A DNA stretch of 64,000 nt, from the NCBI RefSeq assembly GCF_000384075.1, contig NZ_KB913025.1, forward strand, positions 2,316,690 to 2,380,689. The letters run 5' to 3'. The notes beneath the pieces were generated by a model, which was not told the origin of the DNA, searched no databases, and saw only the letters and a list, made by a program, of their open reading frames with translations. Shown here piece by piece: positions 51,726-60,844 of this stretch (position 1 is its first letter; each line of letters begins with the position of its first letter). The stretch is from Methylovulum miyakonense HT12. Lineage in GTDB: Bacteria; Pseudomonadota; Gammaproteobacteria; Methylococcales; Methylomonadaceae. Position numbers and translations under genes: made by a program.

Positions 51726-54136
51726 AATCCGCCCGTGCCCCTACCGCCGATACCCTGTTTTCCGCCCTTGCTTACGATCCCGAACAGCATGTGTTCCTGC
51801 TTGCGGACGCCAGTGTCGGCTTTGGCTTTATCTGCCGACCCTTGACCGGCGCCGATACCAGCGTTTCGGCTCGGGTCAACGTCTTGCTGAACCAGGATTG
51901 GCCGACCGGTACTTTGCTGCAAGTCAGCCTGTGGACATCGCCGGATATTGAAGAAGCCCTGGCAGTGATGCAAACCCGCCGTCTGAAACAGCAAAAGCCC
52001 ACCTATAAAGCCATGACCCAGGCCAGCATCGCGTTTTTGCGGCAAGGCACCAGCAAAGCGCCGGAAGCGATTTCAGGGGCGCGGCTTAGGCGTAGCCAGG
52101 TGGTTGTCACCGTCAAACTGCCTATGGCGCAGCCACGCCCTGGCGACAATGACCTGCGCCGTGCCACTGAATTGCAGATGGCGACCCGACAATCGTTGGC
52201 GACCATTGGCCTGAATCCGGCCATTCTCGATGCCGACCAGTATGTGCGCCTGCTCAATACGCTATTGAACTGGAGCCCGGATGCTGGTTGGAAAGACCGC
52301 GTCGTCCCCGAATGCGATCCGACACGGCTGATCCGCGACCAGTTATTGGATTATGACAATGCGATCCAGACTGACGAGAAAGGCCTGTGGCTAAGCCAAA
52401 AGCGCATCAAAACCATGTCCGCCAAACGCACCCCCGATTATTTTTATTTTGGTAGCGCCAAAAGCTACCTGGGCGACATTTTGTCCGGCACCCGTGGCAT
52501 CCGCCAGAACGCCTTGATTAGCCTGACCCTGCATTACCCGGATGCCGAATCCACCCGTGCCCGTCAGGAAGGCACCCGGCAGTTCATCACCAACCAGGTC
52601 AACACCCCGATTGCCCGCTTCCTACCGGTCTTGGTGCAACGCAAACACCATTTTGATGTGCTGTTCGACGCCTACGGCGATGGCGATAGGCCGATACGCA
52701 GTTATTTCGGCGTGGTGCTGTTCTGCGACGGCCAGGAGGAAGCCGCCGCCATCTCCAATGCCCGTGTCTACTTCCGGGAACTGGGTTTTCAATTGTTGGA
52801 AGACAAGTATTTTTGTTTGCCGTTTTTCCTCAATTGCCTGCCGTTCGGTGCCGATCGCGCGGCGATCAGCGATCTGAAACGTTACCGCACCCTGGCCACC
52901 CGCCATGCGATTCCCTTGCTACCGCTGTTCGGGGATTGGGCCGGTACTGGCACACCGACGTTGAATTTTGTTTCGCGGAATGGCGAACACATGGCGGTGT
53001 CCTTGTTCGACACCACCGGCAACTACAATCTGTGCATTGCCGCCGAATCCGGCAAAGGCAAGTCGTTTCTGACCAACGAGATCATCGTCAGCTATCTCAC
53101 CGAAGGCGCACAAATCTGGGCGATTGATGTCGGCCGCTCTTATGAAAATCTCTGTGAAGTGCTGGAAGGTGATTTTGTCAAATTTACCCATAGTTCGGGC
53201 ATTTGCATGAACCCCTTTGAAATCGTCCAGAACTTTGAGGAAGAAGCCGACATGCTGGCCGGTTTGGTCAGCCAAATGGCGGCTCCCACGGAAAAGCTCA
53301 GCGATTTTCAAACCGCCGGTCTTAAACGCATCCTGAAAAGCCTGTGGACAGGCAAAGCCCAAGCCATGTCGGTCGATGACATTGCCGGGGAATTAGGCGC
53401 CGAGGACGATCAGCGCCTGAAAGATGTCGGCGAGCAACTGTTTCCGTTTACCACCCGCGGTGAATATGGCCGCTATTTCAACGGCCATAACAATGCCCGC
53501 TTCAGCAATGATTTTACGGTATTGGAATTGGAGGAGCTGAAAGGCCGCAAACATTTGCAACAGGTGGTGTTGCTGCAACTGATCTACCAAATCCAGCAGG
53601 AGATGTATCTGGGCGAACGCAACCGCCCCAAGATCGTGATTATCGACGAAGCCTGGGACTTGCTCACCGAAGGCGATGTCGCCAAATTCATGGAGCATGG
53701 CTACCGGCGTTTCCGAAAATACGGCGGCGCGGCGGTCACCATCACTCAGTCGGTAAATGACTTGTACCGCAATGCCGCTGGTCGGGCGATTGTCGAGAAC
53801 TCGGCGAATATGTATCTGCTCGGCCAGAAAGCCGAAGTCATCGAAGGCATGAAACAGGATCGGCGGCTGCCCTTGTCGGACGGCGGTTATGAATTGCTCA
53901 AAACCGTCCATACCTTGCCGGGGGCGTATTCCGAAATCTTTTTCATCACCGAAATGGGCTCCGGGATAGGCCGCTTGATAGTCGACCCCTTCAAACGGAT
54001 TTTATTCTCCACCAAGCCGGACGATGTCCAGGCTTTAAAGCAACTCAGGCGGCAAGGCTTGAGTTTAGGCGATGCCATCCAGAAACTGCTGGCCAACCGC
54101 CAACTTAAAGCACGGGAGGTGAAGGATGGCCGGTAA
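51722..54136 (+). CDS. traC: TraC, VirB4-like pilus assembly ATPase
   Basis: 804 aa. N-terminal domain begins DTLFSALAYDPEQHVFLLADASVGFGFICRPLTGAD, the TraC signature, then a central RQFITNQVNTPIARFLPVLVQRKHHF. The ATPase domain has Walker A AAESGKGKSFLTNEI near residues 440-454, Walker B KIVIIDEAWDLLTEG near 637, and the conserved EGMKQDRRLPLSDGGYELLKTV C-terminal region. It energises pilus assembly and DNA transfer with TraD. Start ATG overlaps the previous stop. Confidence 0.95.
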   Translation: MKSARAPTADTLFSALAYDPEQHVFLLADASVGFGFICRPLTGADTSVSARVNVLLNQDWPTGTLLQVSLWTSPDIEEALAVMQTRRLKQQKPTYKAMTQASIAFLRQGTSKAPEAISGARLRRSQVVVTVKLPMAQPRPGDNDLRRATELQMATRQSLATIGLNPAILDADQYVRLLNTLLNWSPDAGWKDRVVPECDPTRLIRDQLLDYDNAIQTDEKGLWLSQKRIKTMSAKRTPDYFYFGSAKSYLGDILSGTRGIRQNALISLTLHYPDAESTRARQEGTRQFITNQVNTPIARFLPVLVQRKHHFDVLFDAYGDGDRPIRSYFGVVLFCDGQEEAAAISNARVYFRELGFQLLEDKYFCLPFFLNCLPFGADRAAISDLKRYRTLATRHAIPLLPLFGDWAGTGTPTLNFVSRNGEHMAVSLFDTTGNYNLCIAAESGKGKSFLTNEIIVSYLTEGAQIWAIDVGRSYENLCEVLEGDFVKFTHSSGICMNPFEIVQNFEEEADMLAGLVSQMAAPTEKLSDFQTAGLKRILKSLWTGKAQAMSVDDIAGELGAEDDQRLKDVGEQLFPFTTRGEYGRYFNGHNNARFSNDFTVLELEELKGRKHLQQVVLLQLIYQIQQEMYLGERNRPKIVIIDEAWDLLTEGDVAKFMEHGYRRFRKYGGAAVTITQSVNDLYRNAAGRAIVENSANMYLLGQKAEVIEGMKQDRRLPLSDGGYELLKTVHTLPGAYSEIFFITEMGSGIGRLIVDPFKRILFSTKPDDVQALKQLRRQGLSLGDAIQKLLANRQLKAREVKDGR

Positions 54137-54443
54137 GCCCCAGGGGTTGGCTATGGGCTTGGCGGCTCTGGTGTTGGGCATGGCCGGCGGCTCGTTGGCC
54201 GCTTACCTGATGTTGAAAACACCTCTAGCACGCTTGAACCTGACCACGCCCGTCTTTGTGCTGGATCGTGCCCGGCTGATCCAAAGCTTGCCGCCGGATG
54301 CCACTCAGGAGCAAATGAGCCAAACGGTTGAAGCTTGGACAAATCTGGGCAGGAAATTAAGTGCCGCCGGCTATCTGGTGATTGATTCCAGCGCCGTGGT
54401 CGCGGCACCGGCCGATGTCTATGTCAGACCTGAAGGAAACTGA
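54126..54443 (+). CDS. trbI: TrbI-like pilus-related inner-membrane protein
   Basis: 105 aa. One N-terminal helix (GLAMGLAALVLGMAGGSLAAYLM), then TTPVFVLDRARLIQSLPPDATQEQM and a C-terminal half VIDSSAVVAAPADVYV typical of F-type TrbI, which influences pilus retraction and phage entry in F. Overlaps traC by 11 bp. Confidence 0.82.
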   Translation: MAGKPQGLAMGLAALVLGMAGGSLAAYLMLKTPLARLNLTTPVFVLDRARLIQSLPPDATQEQMSQTVEAWTNLGRKLSAAGYLVIDSSAVVAAPADVYVRPEGN

Positions 54444-54447
54444 GGCC

Positions 54448-54978
54448 ATGATGCAAACTGCCACACTTCAAAAAAATAAGCCGAAAACCTCGCCCGTGCG
54501 GTTTTTGCTAAGGGCTACGCCAATTTTAATCGGGGTGTTGGCCATTGAATACACCATTGGCCAACGCTTTCTGATCGGCGGCGATGACCAGGTTGACCGC
54601 TGCTTGCCGGGCAAAAGTATTTATATCATCGACACCGCCAATAAGGACATCTGGCGGGGTGACCTGATCGCCTTTCGTGCCGAACGCATGGCACCGTATT
54701 TTAAGGACGGCCAAATCGTTGTCAAAATCGCCGCCGGAGTTACCGGTGACCACGTCAAGGAGGACAGCCAGCAAACCACGGTCAACGATTCGGTGATTAT
54801 TGAAGGGCTACCGTTGATCGGGAAACTGAAGCTACCGTCATCTGCATTCAAGCGTGATGAAACCATCCCTCCGGCATCCTATTGGGTGACCGGCAAAACC
54901 CCGAACAGTTTTGATTCGCGGTATTGGGGGTATGTCTATGACCATCAAGTCATTGGCCGGGCTTATGCGGTTTTTTAA
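54448..54978 (+). CDS. S26-family signal-peptidase-like protein (TrhF-like) with Cys at the nucleophile position
   Basis: 176 aa from ATG 54448 (MMQTATLQKNKP), preceded by TGAGGCC. One membrane helix (RATPILIGVLAIEYTIG). Then DQVDRCLPGKSIYIID, where the S26 nucleophile SMxP/SLP region carries Cys52 in place of Ser; VVKIAAGVTGDHV holds the general-base Lys93; and SYWVTGKTPNSFDSRYWGYV is the later conserved block. Relatives in SXT/IncC-type elements process pilin or TraN-like substrates. The Cys may be functional or a family trait. Overlaps traW. Confidence 0.85.
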   Translation: MMQTATLQKNKPKTSPVRFLLRATPILIGVLAIEYTIGQRFLIGGDDQVDRCLPGKSIYIIDTANKDIWRGDLIAFRAERMAPYFKDGQIVVKIAAGVTGDHVKEDSQQTTVNDSVIIEGLPLIGKLKLPSSAFKRDETIPPASYWVTGKTPNSFDSRYWGYVYDHQVIGRAYAVF

Positions 54979-56221
54979 CAGTAGCCAACGTTTCAGATAC
55001 CGGAGGGTGTGGAATCGAAGCTGCTTATTTGTACTCTTGCTGTCGATGTCGATGTTGCTGTCAATCCTGATTGGGCATAGTGCCGCCCACGCCGAAGAAG
55101 ACTGGCTGACCCGCTCACAGACTATCCTGAATGACCTCGAAGGGCAGCCACGGCCTTCCTGGTTGGACAGCAATCCCCATCACCCCGATGCCCAGCGGCA
55201 AGCACTGGACATTATCAACGGCTCAAAACTGATTGCCTTGAAGGCAATGTCGCATCCGTCTAAGCCAACCTCTGAGGTTCAGCCTGAAAAACCGTTGCGA
55301 GTCGTGTTTATTTCCTTCTCGCTGGGCGAATCGGTGCTGAAAGGGATTTTTGAAGAAGCTTCAGGCCAAGATGACGTATTACTGGTTTTGCGCGGTCCTA
55401 AACCGAAGCAAAAGCTGACAGGGTTGTTCGCCGAGCTGAAAGCGCTGTTGAAGGACATTGAACCCTTGCCCAATATCGTCATCGACCCGACCCGTTTTCA
55501 GAAATGGGGCGTGGCAACCGTGCCTGAAATCGTGGTGGAAGACCAAGGCAAGGCCAGGCTTCGTGTCAAGGGCGTGACCAGCCTGGGGTGGTTAAAGTCG
55601 CGTCAGGCTGCCGGTCGGCAAGGCGATTTGGGGCAGTTCGGCGAAGTTTATCAGATTGCCGAAATAGATTTGCTTGAAGCCATCAAACACCGACTGGCGG
55701 CCATGGATTGGCCACGGAAACAACAGCAGGCCATCGCCCGCTTTTGGGGACAGCGCCGGTTCGAGGTGTTGCCCGTTGCCCAAGAAGATCGTGACCGCGA
55801 GGTTGACCTGACCGTCACGGCTCCGCGTGATCTGATAACACCCAATGGCCAGCTGATCATCCGTGCCGGACAAACCGTCAATCCCCTGGATAAGTTGGCG
55901 TTTGGCCTGTGCCTGATAATTTTCGATGCCACCGAGCAAACCCAGATCGCCATCGCCCGCCAGTTGTCCTGCCGCGACAAGAACGCGCGGGTGCTGTATT
56001 TGGTAACGCAGCTCTCCCGTCAGGACGGTTGGGACGGATTGAAAACCCTGGAGAATTCTCTGCAATCGCCGGTGTATCTGTTGACCCCGGATGTCCGCCA
56101 GCGTTTTCAGTTGCAACAGGTGCCAGCCTTGGTCGAACAGTCCGGTAACCGGGTGGTGGTACGGGAAAGGAAAGTGGCTATGCCGGCGGCGAACCATCAA
56201 CCTACGGCGGCTGGAGGATAG
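54965..56221 (+). CDS. traW: TraW with N-terminal TrbC-like domain
   Basis: About 418 aa from MRFFNSSQRFRYRR at 54965; ATGs at 54932 and 54938 and a TTG at 54911 are alternatives. Signal helix LFVLLLSMSMLLSILIG. Residues about 95-220 resemble F-type TrbC (LRVVFISFSLGESVLKGIFEEA, FQKWGVATVPEIVV); the C-terminal half is TraW (DWPRKQQQAIARFWGQRRFEVLP, LITPNGQLIIRAGQTVNPLDKL). This TrbC-TraW fusion is as in SXT. Periplasmic, acting with TraU and TraN in pilus assembly and retraction. Confidence 0.9.
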   Translation: MRFFNSSQRFRYRRVWNRSCLFVLLLSMSMLLSILIGHSAAHAEEDWLTRSQTILNDLEGQPRPSWLDSNPHHPDAQRQALDIINGSKLIALKAMSHPSKPTSEVQPEKPLRVVFISFSLGESVLKGIFEEASGQDDVLLVLRGPKPKQKLTGLFAELKALLKDIEPLPNIVIDPTRFQKWGVATVPEIVVEDQGKARLRVKGVTSLGWLKSRQAAGRQGDLGQFGEVYQIAEIDLLEAIKHRLAAMDWPRKQQQAIARFWGQRRFEVLPVAQEDRDREVDLTVTAPRDLITPNGQLIIRAGQTVNPLDKLAFGLCLIIFDATEQTQIAIARQLSCRDKNARVLYLVTQLSRQDGWDGLKTLENSLQSPVYLLTPDVRQRFQLQQVPALVEQSGNRVVVRERKVAMPAANHQPTAAGG

Positions 56222-56223
56222 GG

Positions 56224-57255
56224 TTGAAACGGTCGATTGCCTCTTGGCTGTTGTGCGTATTACTGGGTCTGGCTGCAAATTGTCATGCCGATACCACCAG
56301 CAAAGCCACCGACCCACTGTGTGCCGATGCCGAACTGTGGTCGGGGAAACTGATCAGCGATATTTGCTGGAGCTGTTTGTTTCCGATCCGAGCCGCCGGT
56401 GCGTCGCTGGGTGGCGGTCATGTGCCGAGCATCGCCACCGACCAGAAATTCTGTTTTTGCACCGATTCGCTGGGGCTACCGCAATTGGGCATGACGCTGG
56501 GTTTGTGGAACCCGTCACGGCTGATAGAAATCGTCAGGAATCCCTGGTGCTCACCGGCATTAGGCGGGCACACCTTTAGCGCCTCCAAAGTTCGTTTGGT
56601 CGCCACCACCGGCAAGGCCGATTTTGATGCCAGCGAGATGTCGTTCTTTAATTACCATTATTTTGCCTTTCCGCTGACCATTTTGCTGGACTTGTTCTGG
56701 GATGACCGTTGCAACGCCGACGGCTACCGGGATTTTGACCTATTGTATGTCTCGGAACTGGATCCCACCTGGAACAGCGATTTGCTGGCGTTTTTCACCA
56801 GCCCGGAAACGGCCTTGTTTGCTAACCCGGTGGCGGTGGCCGCGTGTTTAGCCGATGCAATGGCCGCAGCGACTGGCCATCCGCTGGATGCCTTGTTCTG
56901 GTGTGCCGGTGCCTGGGGGCATTTGTATCCCTTGTCCGGCATTTCACCGACCAGTTACGGCACCGATCCGCGTATCTCCAGTTTGCTGGCCACCCGCGCG
57001 ACCGCCGCCCTGCATCGCCGGGGCTTGGCCTGGAAAACGGCGGGGAACGAGGCTTTGTGCGGGGGGATGATTTACCCCTTCATCCCCAAGTCGCAATACC
57101 GGCTCAGCATGTTCTATCCGGTCGCGGAAACCGAGTCCAATCACGCCATTGGCGAGACCACTTTTACCTGGGGGGCAGGACGTACTTATCCTGGCCCTGG
57201 TGAAGACCATGTCTATGTCCAATGGTCCTGGACTGACTGTTGTGCCGGTCTGTAG
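56224..57255 (+). CDS. traU: TraU, mating-channel periplasmic protein
   Basis: 343 aa from a TTG at 56224 (MKRSIASWLLCVLLGL...), which is the only start giving a signal peptide and lies 2 bp after the traW stop. TraU marks: WSGKLISDICWSCLFPIRAAG, FCFCTDSLGLPQLGMTLGLWNPSRLIEIVR in pieces, and LFWCAGAWGHLYPLSGI. Ten or more Cys need the operon's DsbC. Required for DNA transfer more than pilus formation in F. The TTG start may keep its level low. Confidence 0.94.
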   Translation: MKRSIASWLLCVLLGLAANCHADTTSKATDPLCADAELWSGKLISDICWSCLFPIRAAGASLGGGHVPSIATDQKFCFCTDSLGLPQLGMTLGLWNPSRLIEIVRNPWCSPALGGHTFSASKVRLVATTGKADFDASEMSFFNYHYFAFPLTILLDLFWDDRCNADGYRDFDLLYVSELDPTWNSDLLAFFTSPETALFANPVAVAACLADAMAAATGHPLDALFWCAGAWGHLYPLSGISPTSYGTDPRISSLLATRATAALHRRGLAWKTAGNEALCGGMIYPFIPKSQYRLSMFYPVAETESNHAIGETTFTWGAGRTYPGPGEDHVYVQWSWTDCCAGL

Positions 57256-60039
57256 ATGGGCGTTAGGATGTTTTTTGATGGTCATAGCGGGTTAACCCGC
57301 TCGCTGGCTTTAGTCTTAAGTGTCACGATGGCCTGGACACCGTTCGCTGTGGTTTGGGCGGATGCCCTACAAACTGCGGGACGCCAAGGCCAGCAAACCG
57401 GACAACAGCTTGTCGGCGGCTTTCAGTTTCCTGCTGACACCGGCAGCGGCAGCATGACCCTGAATCCTGGCACGGCGCAGGAAAGCACGGTCACTATCGG
57501 CACGCTGTTTCCGGATGCGGGTAGTGGTAACTCAGCTGACATCTCCCGACTGTACGGGAATGATACCGGCACGGTTGCCGCGGGTCTTGATGCCCAAACT
57601 ACCTTAAACACTGAAAGCAGCGCTACGGGCAATGCTTATCGCACGCTAATCAACAATGCCCACCACTCCCATCCAGATTTACAGCATGATGCGCTCTGGA
57701 AGACAGGCGATCAGGTGCTTGCCAACTTCACCCCGTGGGCACAGTCGTTCTCGGACTGCACGACCACCACGACCCAAACCGAGACTGGCCATACTGTCCA
57801 AGTACCTGACTATCAACTGTGCCTGCGCCAACCGGACGTGCCACAGAATTGCACCGCGACCCATACGGTCAAAGTCGAACCGCTGCTCCGCTATGTCTCG
57901 GGTACGGGCGGACTGTCCAGTTGCGGGCCGGGGTGTCTGGATCTGTATGTCGGCAAAGTGGGTGATAACTACTGGTCGGCCGACTGTGCGGTGTTCACTT
58001 GGGAGGTCGCTTATCAGATGCTGCATCCTGAAGCCATTGTCAGCGCCACTCTGGAAGATGTCGAGTTCGACGACCATGCCCAGGTGTATTATGGCGGCCA
58101 ACTGATTTATACCGGCTCGACCGGTTGGGAAGGATCGTGCGAACTGAAAAATAGCTGGGTGGATCATCCTAATCAGGATGTCACCTCGGCGTTCAACAGC
58201 ACTGGCAACAAAATTTTCAAACAGGACACGAAAGTCGGCGGCAATGGTGAAGGCTATTCGCGTATCCGTGTCCGTTATGATGTCTCGAAACTGATTAGCC
58301 AAAACCAGTGGAGCTGGAGCGGGCCGAACTGCCAAAACCTTGCCAATGCCATCACCGACGGCATTTGCCAAGCGGGCAGCCAGCTCAGTTGCAGCAACGA
58401 TCCGGCCAATGCGGCGGGCTGTTATGTAGATACGGTGTCACAGGTCATGGTCTGTGCGAACAACCTGGCTCCCGCACCGGTAGCGGGTTCGGCGGGTATC
58501 CGCAACACCTGTATGGCCATCACGGCGGCGGGCCAGTGCGATCTCAACAGCACCGGGCAATGCTGGACGGACAGCGCGGGGACGCATTGCCTGACAGCCC
58601 CGACTACAGGAATGCCGACCACCACTTGCAGGGCTTTGGAAAGCCAGGGCTGCGCGTTCATTAAAAGCCAATGCCTGGACACCTTGGCGTCGGGCACTTG
58701 CTGGGACAGTGTCGATACCTACGACTGTGGCCAGCCTGTCACGATACCCGGCATTCAAAGCCATACCCAACAGCAATGTTCCGGCCCTATCCGCTGTATG
58801 GGTGAGGATTGCATCACCGTGAGGCGCACCCAAAGCCAGGAGTTCACCAAGGCGGTGGCGTTACTGAATAGCGCCCAACAAATGGCGATGGATTTGAGTT
58901 GCGAGGATGCCAATGCCGAACTGCACCAGAAAGACCCCAACTCCTGCCAGGTGTTCAAAGGCAAAGATGCCAACTGTAAAATCGTCGGCGGCTTGGTGAC
59001 GCTGGTTGATTGCTGCCAAACACCCTCCGGCAGCATGGGGCTGGGGCAATATATCGACTTGTTGTTGGCCACCAGCCAACTGGATAATACCGTGATGCGC
59101 ATGGACGCCACATCCGCGGTGCGCGGTGCTTGGGAAACACTGCGCCTGCCGTTTACAGCGGCGGGCGATGCCTGGAATAGTGTGCAGGCTAATTTTGCCT
59201 CGGGGGTGAATAATTTGGTAGGATCTGATCTGATGAGCGTCACCGACGTCGCCGAACAAGGCTTGCTGGATTCGCTGAAAGGCGAATTGTTGAAGTCGGT
59301 GGCCGAATGGATCGGCAGCACCTTTGGCGAGGCCGCCGGCAATGCGCTGTTCAGTGCTGGCGGGGAGGCGGCGTTTGATTCGCTGGGCAACCTGACGCCG
59401 GCCGCTGAATCGGGTGGTGTCCAACTGGGCGGCGGCGCGGCGTTTGCCGGGCAAATGCTCAGCACCCTGATGATGGCTTACACCATCGTCATGATCGTGG
59501 TCATGATTATCCAAATCGTTTGGTCGTGCGAGGTGCCGGAATATGAACTGGCCGCCAAGAAACAACTGAAAGTCTGCAAGGCATTAGGCGTTTATTGCGA
59601 CACTAAAGATCCGCTCACCGGGCTGTGCCTGATCCGCAAGGAAAGCTATTGCTGCTACAACTCGCCGCTCGCCCGTATCTTAAACGAACAAATCAAGCCG
59701 CAATTGGGGATGGATTTTGGTTCACCCCAAAACCCGGTGTGTTCGGGCGTCAAAGTCAAGGACTTGGACAAAGTCGATTGGAGCCAAGTCAATCTGGATG
59801 AATGGCTGGCCATACTGGCACAAACCCATCATTTACCGACCGCCAGCAACGCCGCTTCAATGCTCAACCTGGATCAGCTGACGGGATCAGGCAGCCGACT
59901 GAACCCGCAAAAATATGGCGCAGCCACCGGCAATCGGCAGGATACCTTGAGCCGCAGCCAAGGCCGTATGGGCGATCTGGATGTACCCACCGTCAAACGG
60001 CAATCGGAACTGGAGGGCTGGGGCATGGGGCCGCAGTGA
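57256..60039 (+). CDS. traN: TraN, outer-membrane mating-pair stabilisation adhesin
   Basis: 927 aa, Cys-rich (over 40 Cys), with start MGVRMFFDGHSGLTRSLALVLSV (the ATG at 57268 is alternative). Conserved TraN parts: GNAYRTLINNAHHSHPDL, a middle Cys-rich variable region likely exposed for recipient recognition, and a C-terminal CEVPEYELAAKKQLKVCKALGVYCDTKDPLTG, ending with QYGAATGN-like and MGDLDVPT. A hydrophobic segment (MLSTLMMAYTIVMIVVMIIQIVW) is near residue 740. Immediately follows traU with no gap. Confidence 0.93.
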   Translation: MGVRMFFDGHSGLTRSLALVLSVTMAWTPFAVVWADALQTAGRQGQQTGQQLVGGFQFPADTGSGSMTLNPGTAQESTVTIGTLFPDAGSGNSADISRLYGNDTGTVAAGLDAQTTLNTESSATGNAYRTLINNAHHSHPDLQHDALWKTGDQVLANFTPWAQSFSDCTTTTTQTETGHTVQVPDYQLCLRQPDVPQNCTATHTVKVEPLLRYVSGTGGLSSCGPGCLDLYVGKVGDNYWSADCAVFTWEVAYQMLHPEAIVSATLEDVEFDDHAQVYYGGQLIYTGSTGWEGSCELKNSWVDHPNQDVTSAFNSTGNKIFKQDTKVGGNGEGYSRIRVRYDVSKLISQNQWSWSGPNCQNLANAITDGICQAGSQLSCSNDPANAAGCYVDTVSQVMVCANNLAPAPVAGSAGIRNTCMAITAAGQCDLNSTGQCWTDSAGTHCLTAPTTGMPTTTCRALESQGCAFIKSQCLDTLASGTCWDSVDTYDCGQPVTIPGIQSHTQQQCSGPIRCMGEDCITVRRTQSQEFTKAVALLNSAQQMAMDLSCEDANAELHQKDPNSCQVFKGKDANCKIVGGLVTLVDCCQTPSGSMGLGQYIDLLLATSQLDNTVMRMDATSAVRGAWETLRLPFTAAGDAWNSVQANFASGVNNLVGSDLMSVTDVAEQGLLDSLKGELLKSVAEWIGSTFGEAAGNALFSAGGEAAFDSLGNLTPAAESGGVQLGGGAAFAGQMLSTLMMAYTIVMIVVMIIQIVWSCEVPEYELAAKKQLKVCKALGVYCDTKDPLTGLCLIRKESYCCYNSPLARILNEQIKPQLGMDFGSPQNPVCSGVKVKDLDKVDWSQVNLDEWLAILAQTHHLPTASNAASMLNLDQLTGSGSRLNPQKYGAATGNRQDTLSRSQGRMGDLDVPTVKRQSELEGWGMGPQ

Positions 60040-60056
60040 CACGGCCCCGAAAACCA

Positions 60057-60332
60057 TCAAGAATTAACGGTATCTTTTAAATTTTTACCCGCTTTAAAAG
60101 ACGGTACTTTCGCTGCGGCAATCGTGATCGCCGCTCCGCTTTGTGGGTTACGGCCTTGACGCTCCGCCCTTTCCTTGACTTCAAAGGTACCAAAGCCTAC
60201 CAAGGTAATGGAGTCCCCGGCTTTTAAAGTGGTTTCTATAGTTTTCGTCAAACCTTCCAAAGCACGTCCGGCGTCGGCTTTGGTCAGATTGGCATGTTGG
60301 GCAATGGCGTCGATGAGTTCGGATTTGTTCAT
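60057..60332 (-). CDS. HU-type DNA-binding protein
   Basis: 91 aa from ATG 60332 ([22 protein letters not shown]), the exact HU start; a longer frame upstream is not real. Contains [21 protein letters not shown], the DNA-bending arm with the conserved RNPQSG, and [15 protein letters not shown]. It lies at the end of traN on the opposite strand. Plasmid HU proteins may assist origin or oriT architecture or reduce host effects. Confidence 0.95.
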   Translation of the reverse strand: MNKSELIDAIAQHANLTKADAGRALEGLTKTIETTLKAGDSITLVGFGTFEVKERAERQGRNPQSGAAITIAAAKVPSFKAGKNLKDTVNS

Positions 60333-60539
60333 GGGTGTATCCTGAATTGTTGTGGAATAAGTGGTGAGCCAGTATTTATAGCTTAATTTCCCCAAAGGCC
60401 AATAAAAAAATCTCCATATCAGCCTAATTCAGGCAAATCTTCAGAGCAGCAGCCAGAAATTGATATAAAGTCATAAATTTAAGTTAATATTTATGCTTAG
60501 TGGTAAGTTGACGCATCAATTTTCTCAGGAGATAAAACC

Positions 60540-60737
60540 ATGTATGCCCATAGAACCATTCAGCATCTTAACGGCCTGCACGTTCAACTGGAACTTCCTT
60601 CCGAATTTGCGGATTGCCAGGAAGCCGAAATCATCGTGTTACCGATAATGTCCACCCAAAACAGCCCCGAAACCTGGGCGGCTCGCGTGTTAGCCGTCGC
60701 GGGGTCGCTCAGTGACGATTTTCCAGACGATATCTGA
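60540..60737 (+). CDS. Small antitoxin-like protein, 65 aa, no partner seen
   Basis: ATG 60540 follows CAGGAGATAAAACC, a strong ribosome site. The sequence MYAHRTIQHLNGLHVQLELPSEFADCQEAEIIVLPI resembles AbrB/VapB-like N-terminal beta hairpins of antitoxins, with a C-terminal tail DDFPDDI. No toxin gene of the PIN or RelE kind adjoins it; the next gene is mcrC on the other strand. Family uncertain. Confidence 0.55.
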   Translation: MYAHRTIQHLNGLHVQLELPSEFADCQEAEIIVLPIMSTQNSPETWAARVLAVAGSLSDDFPDDI

Positions 60738-60844
60738 TTTAGGTCAAGACGTACCCAGAGCTTCGTTAGAATGAGCCGTTATTTATTGGGCACCAATATC
60801 TCTGGTCAAGGTCAAAGTTAGTTTTCCTGACAGTTTTTACTCTG

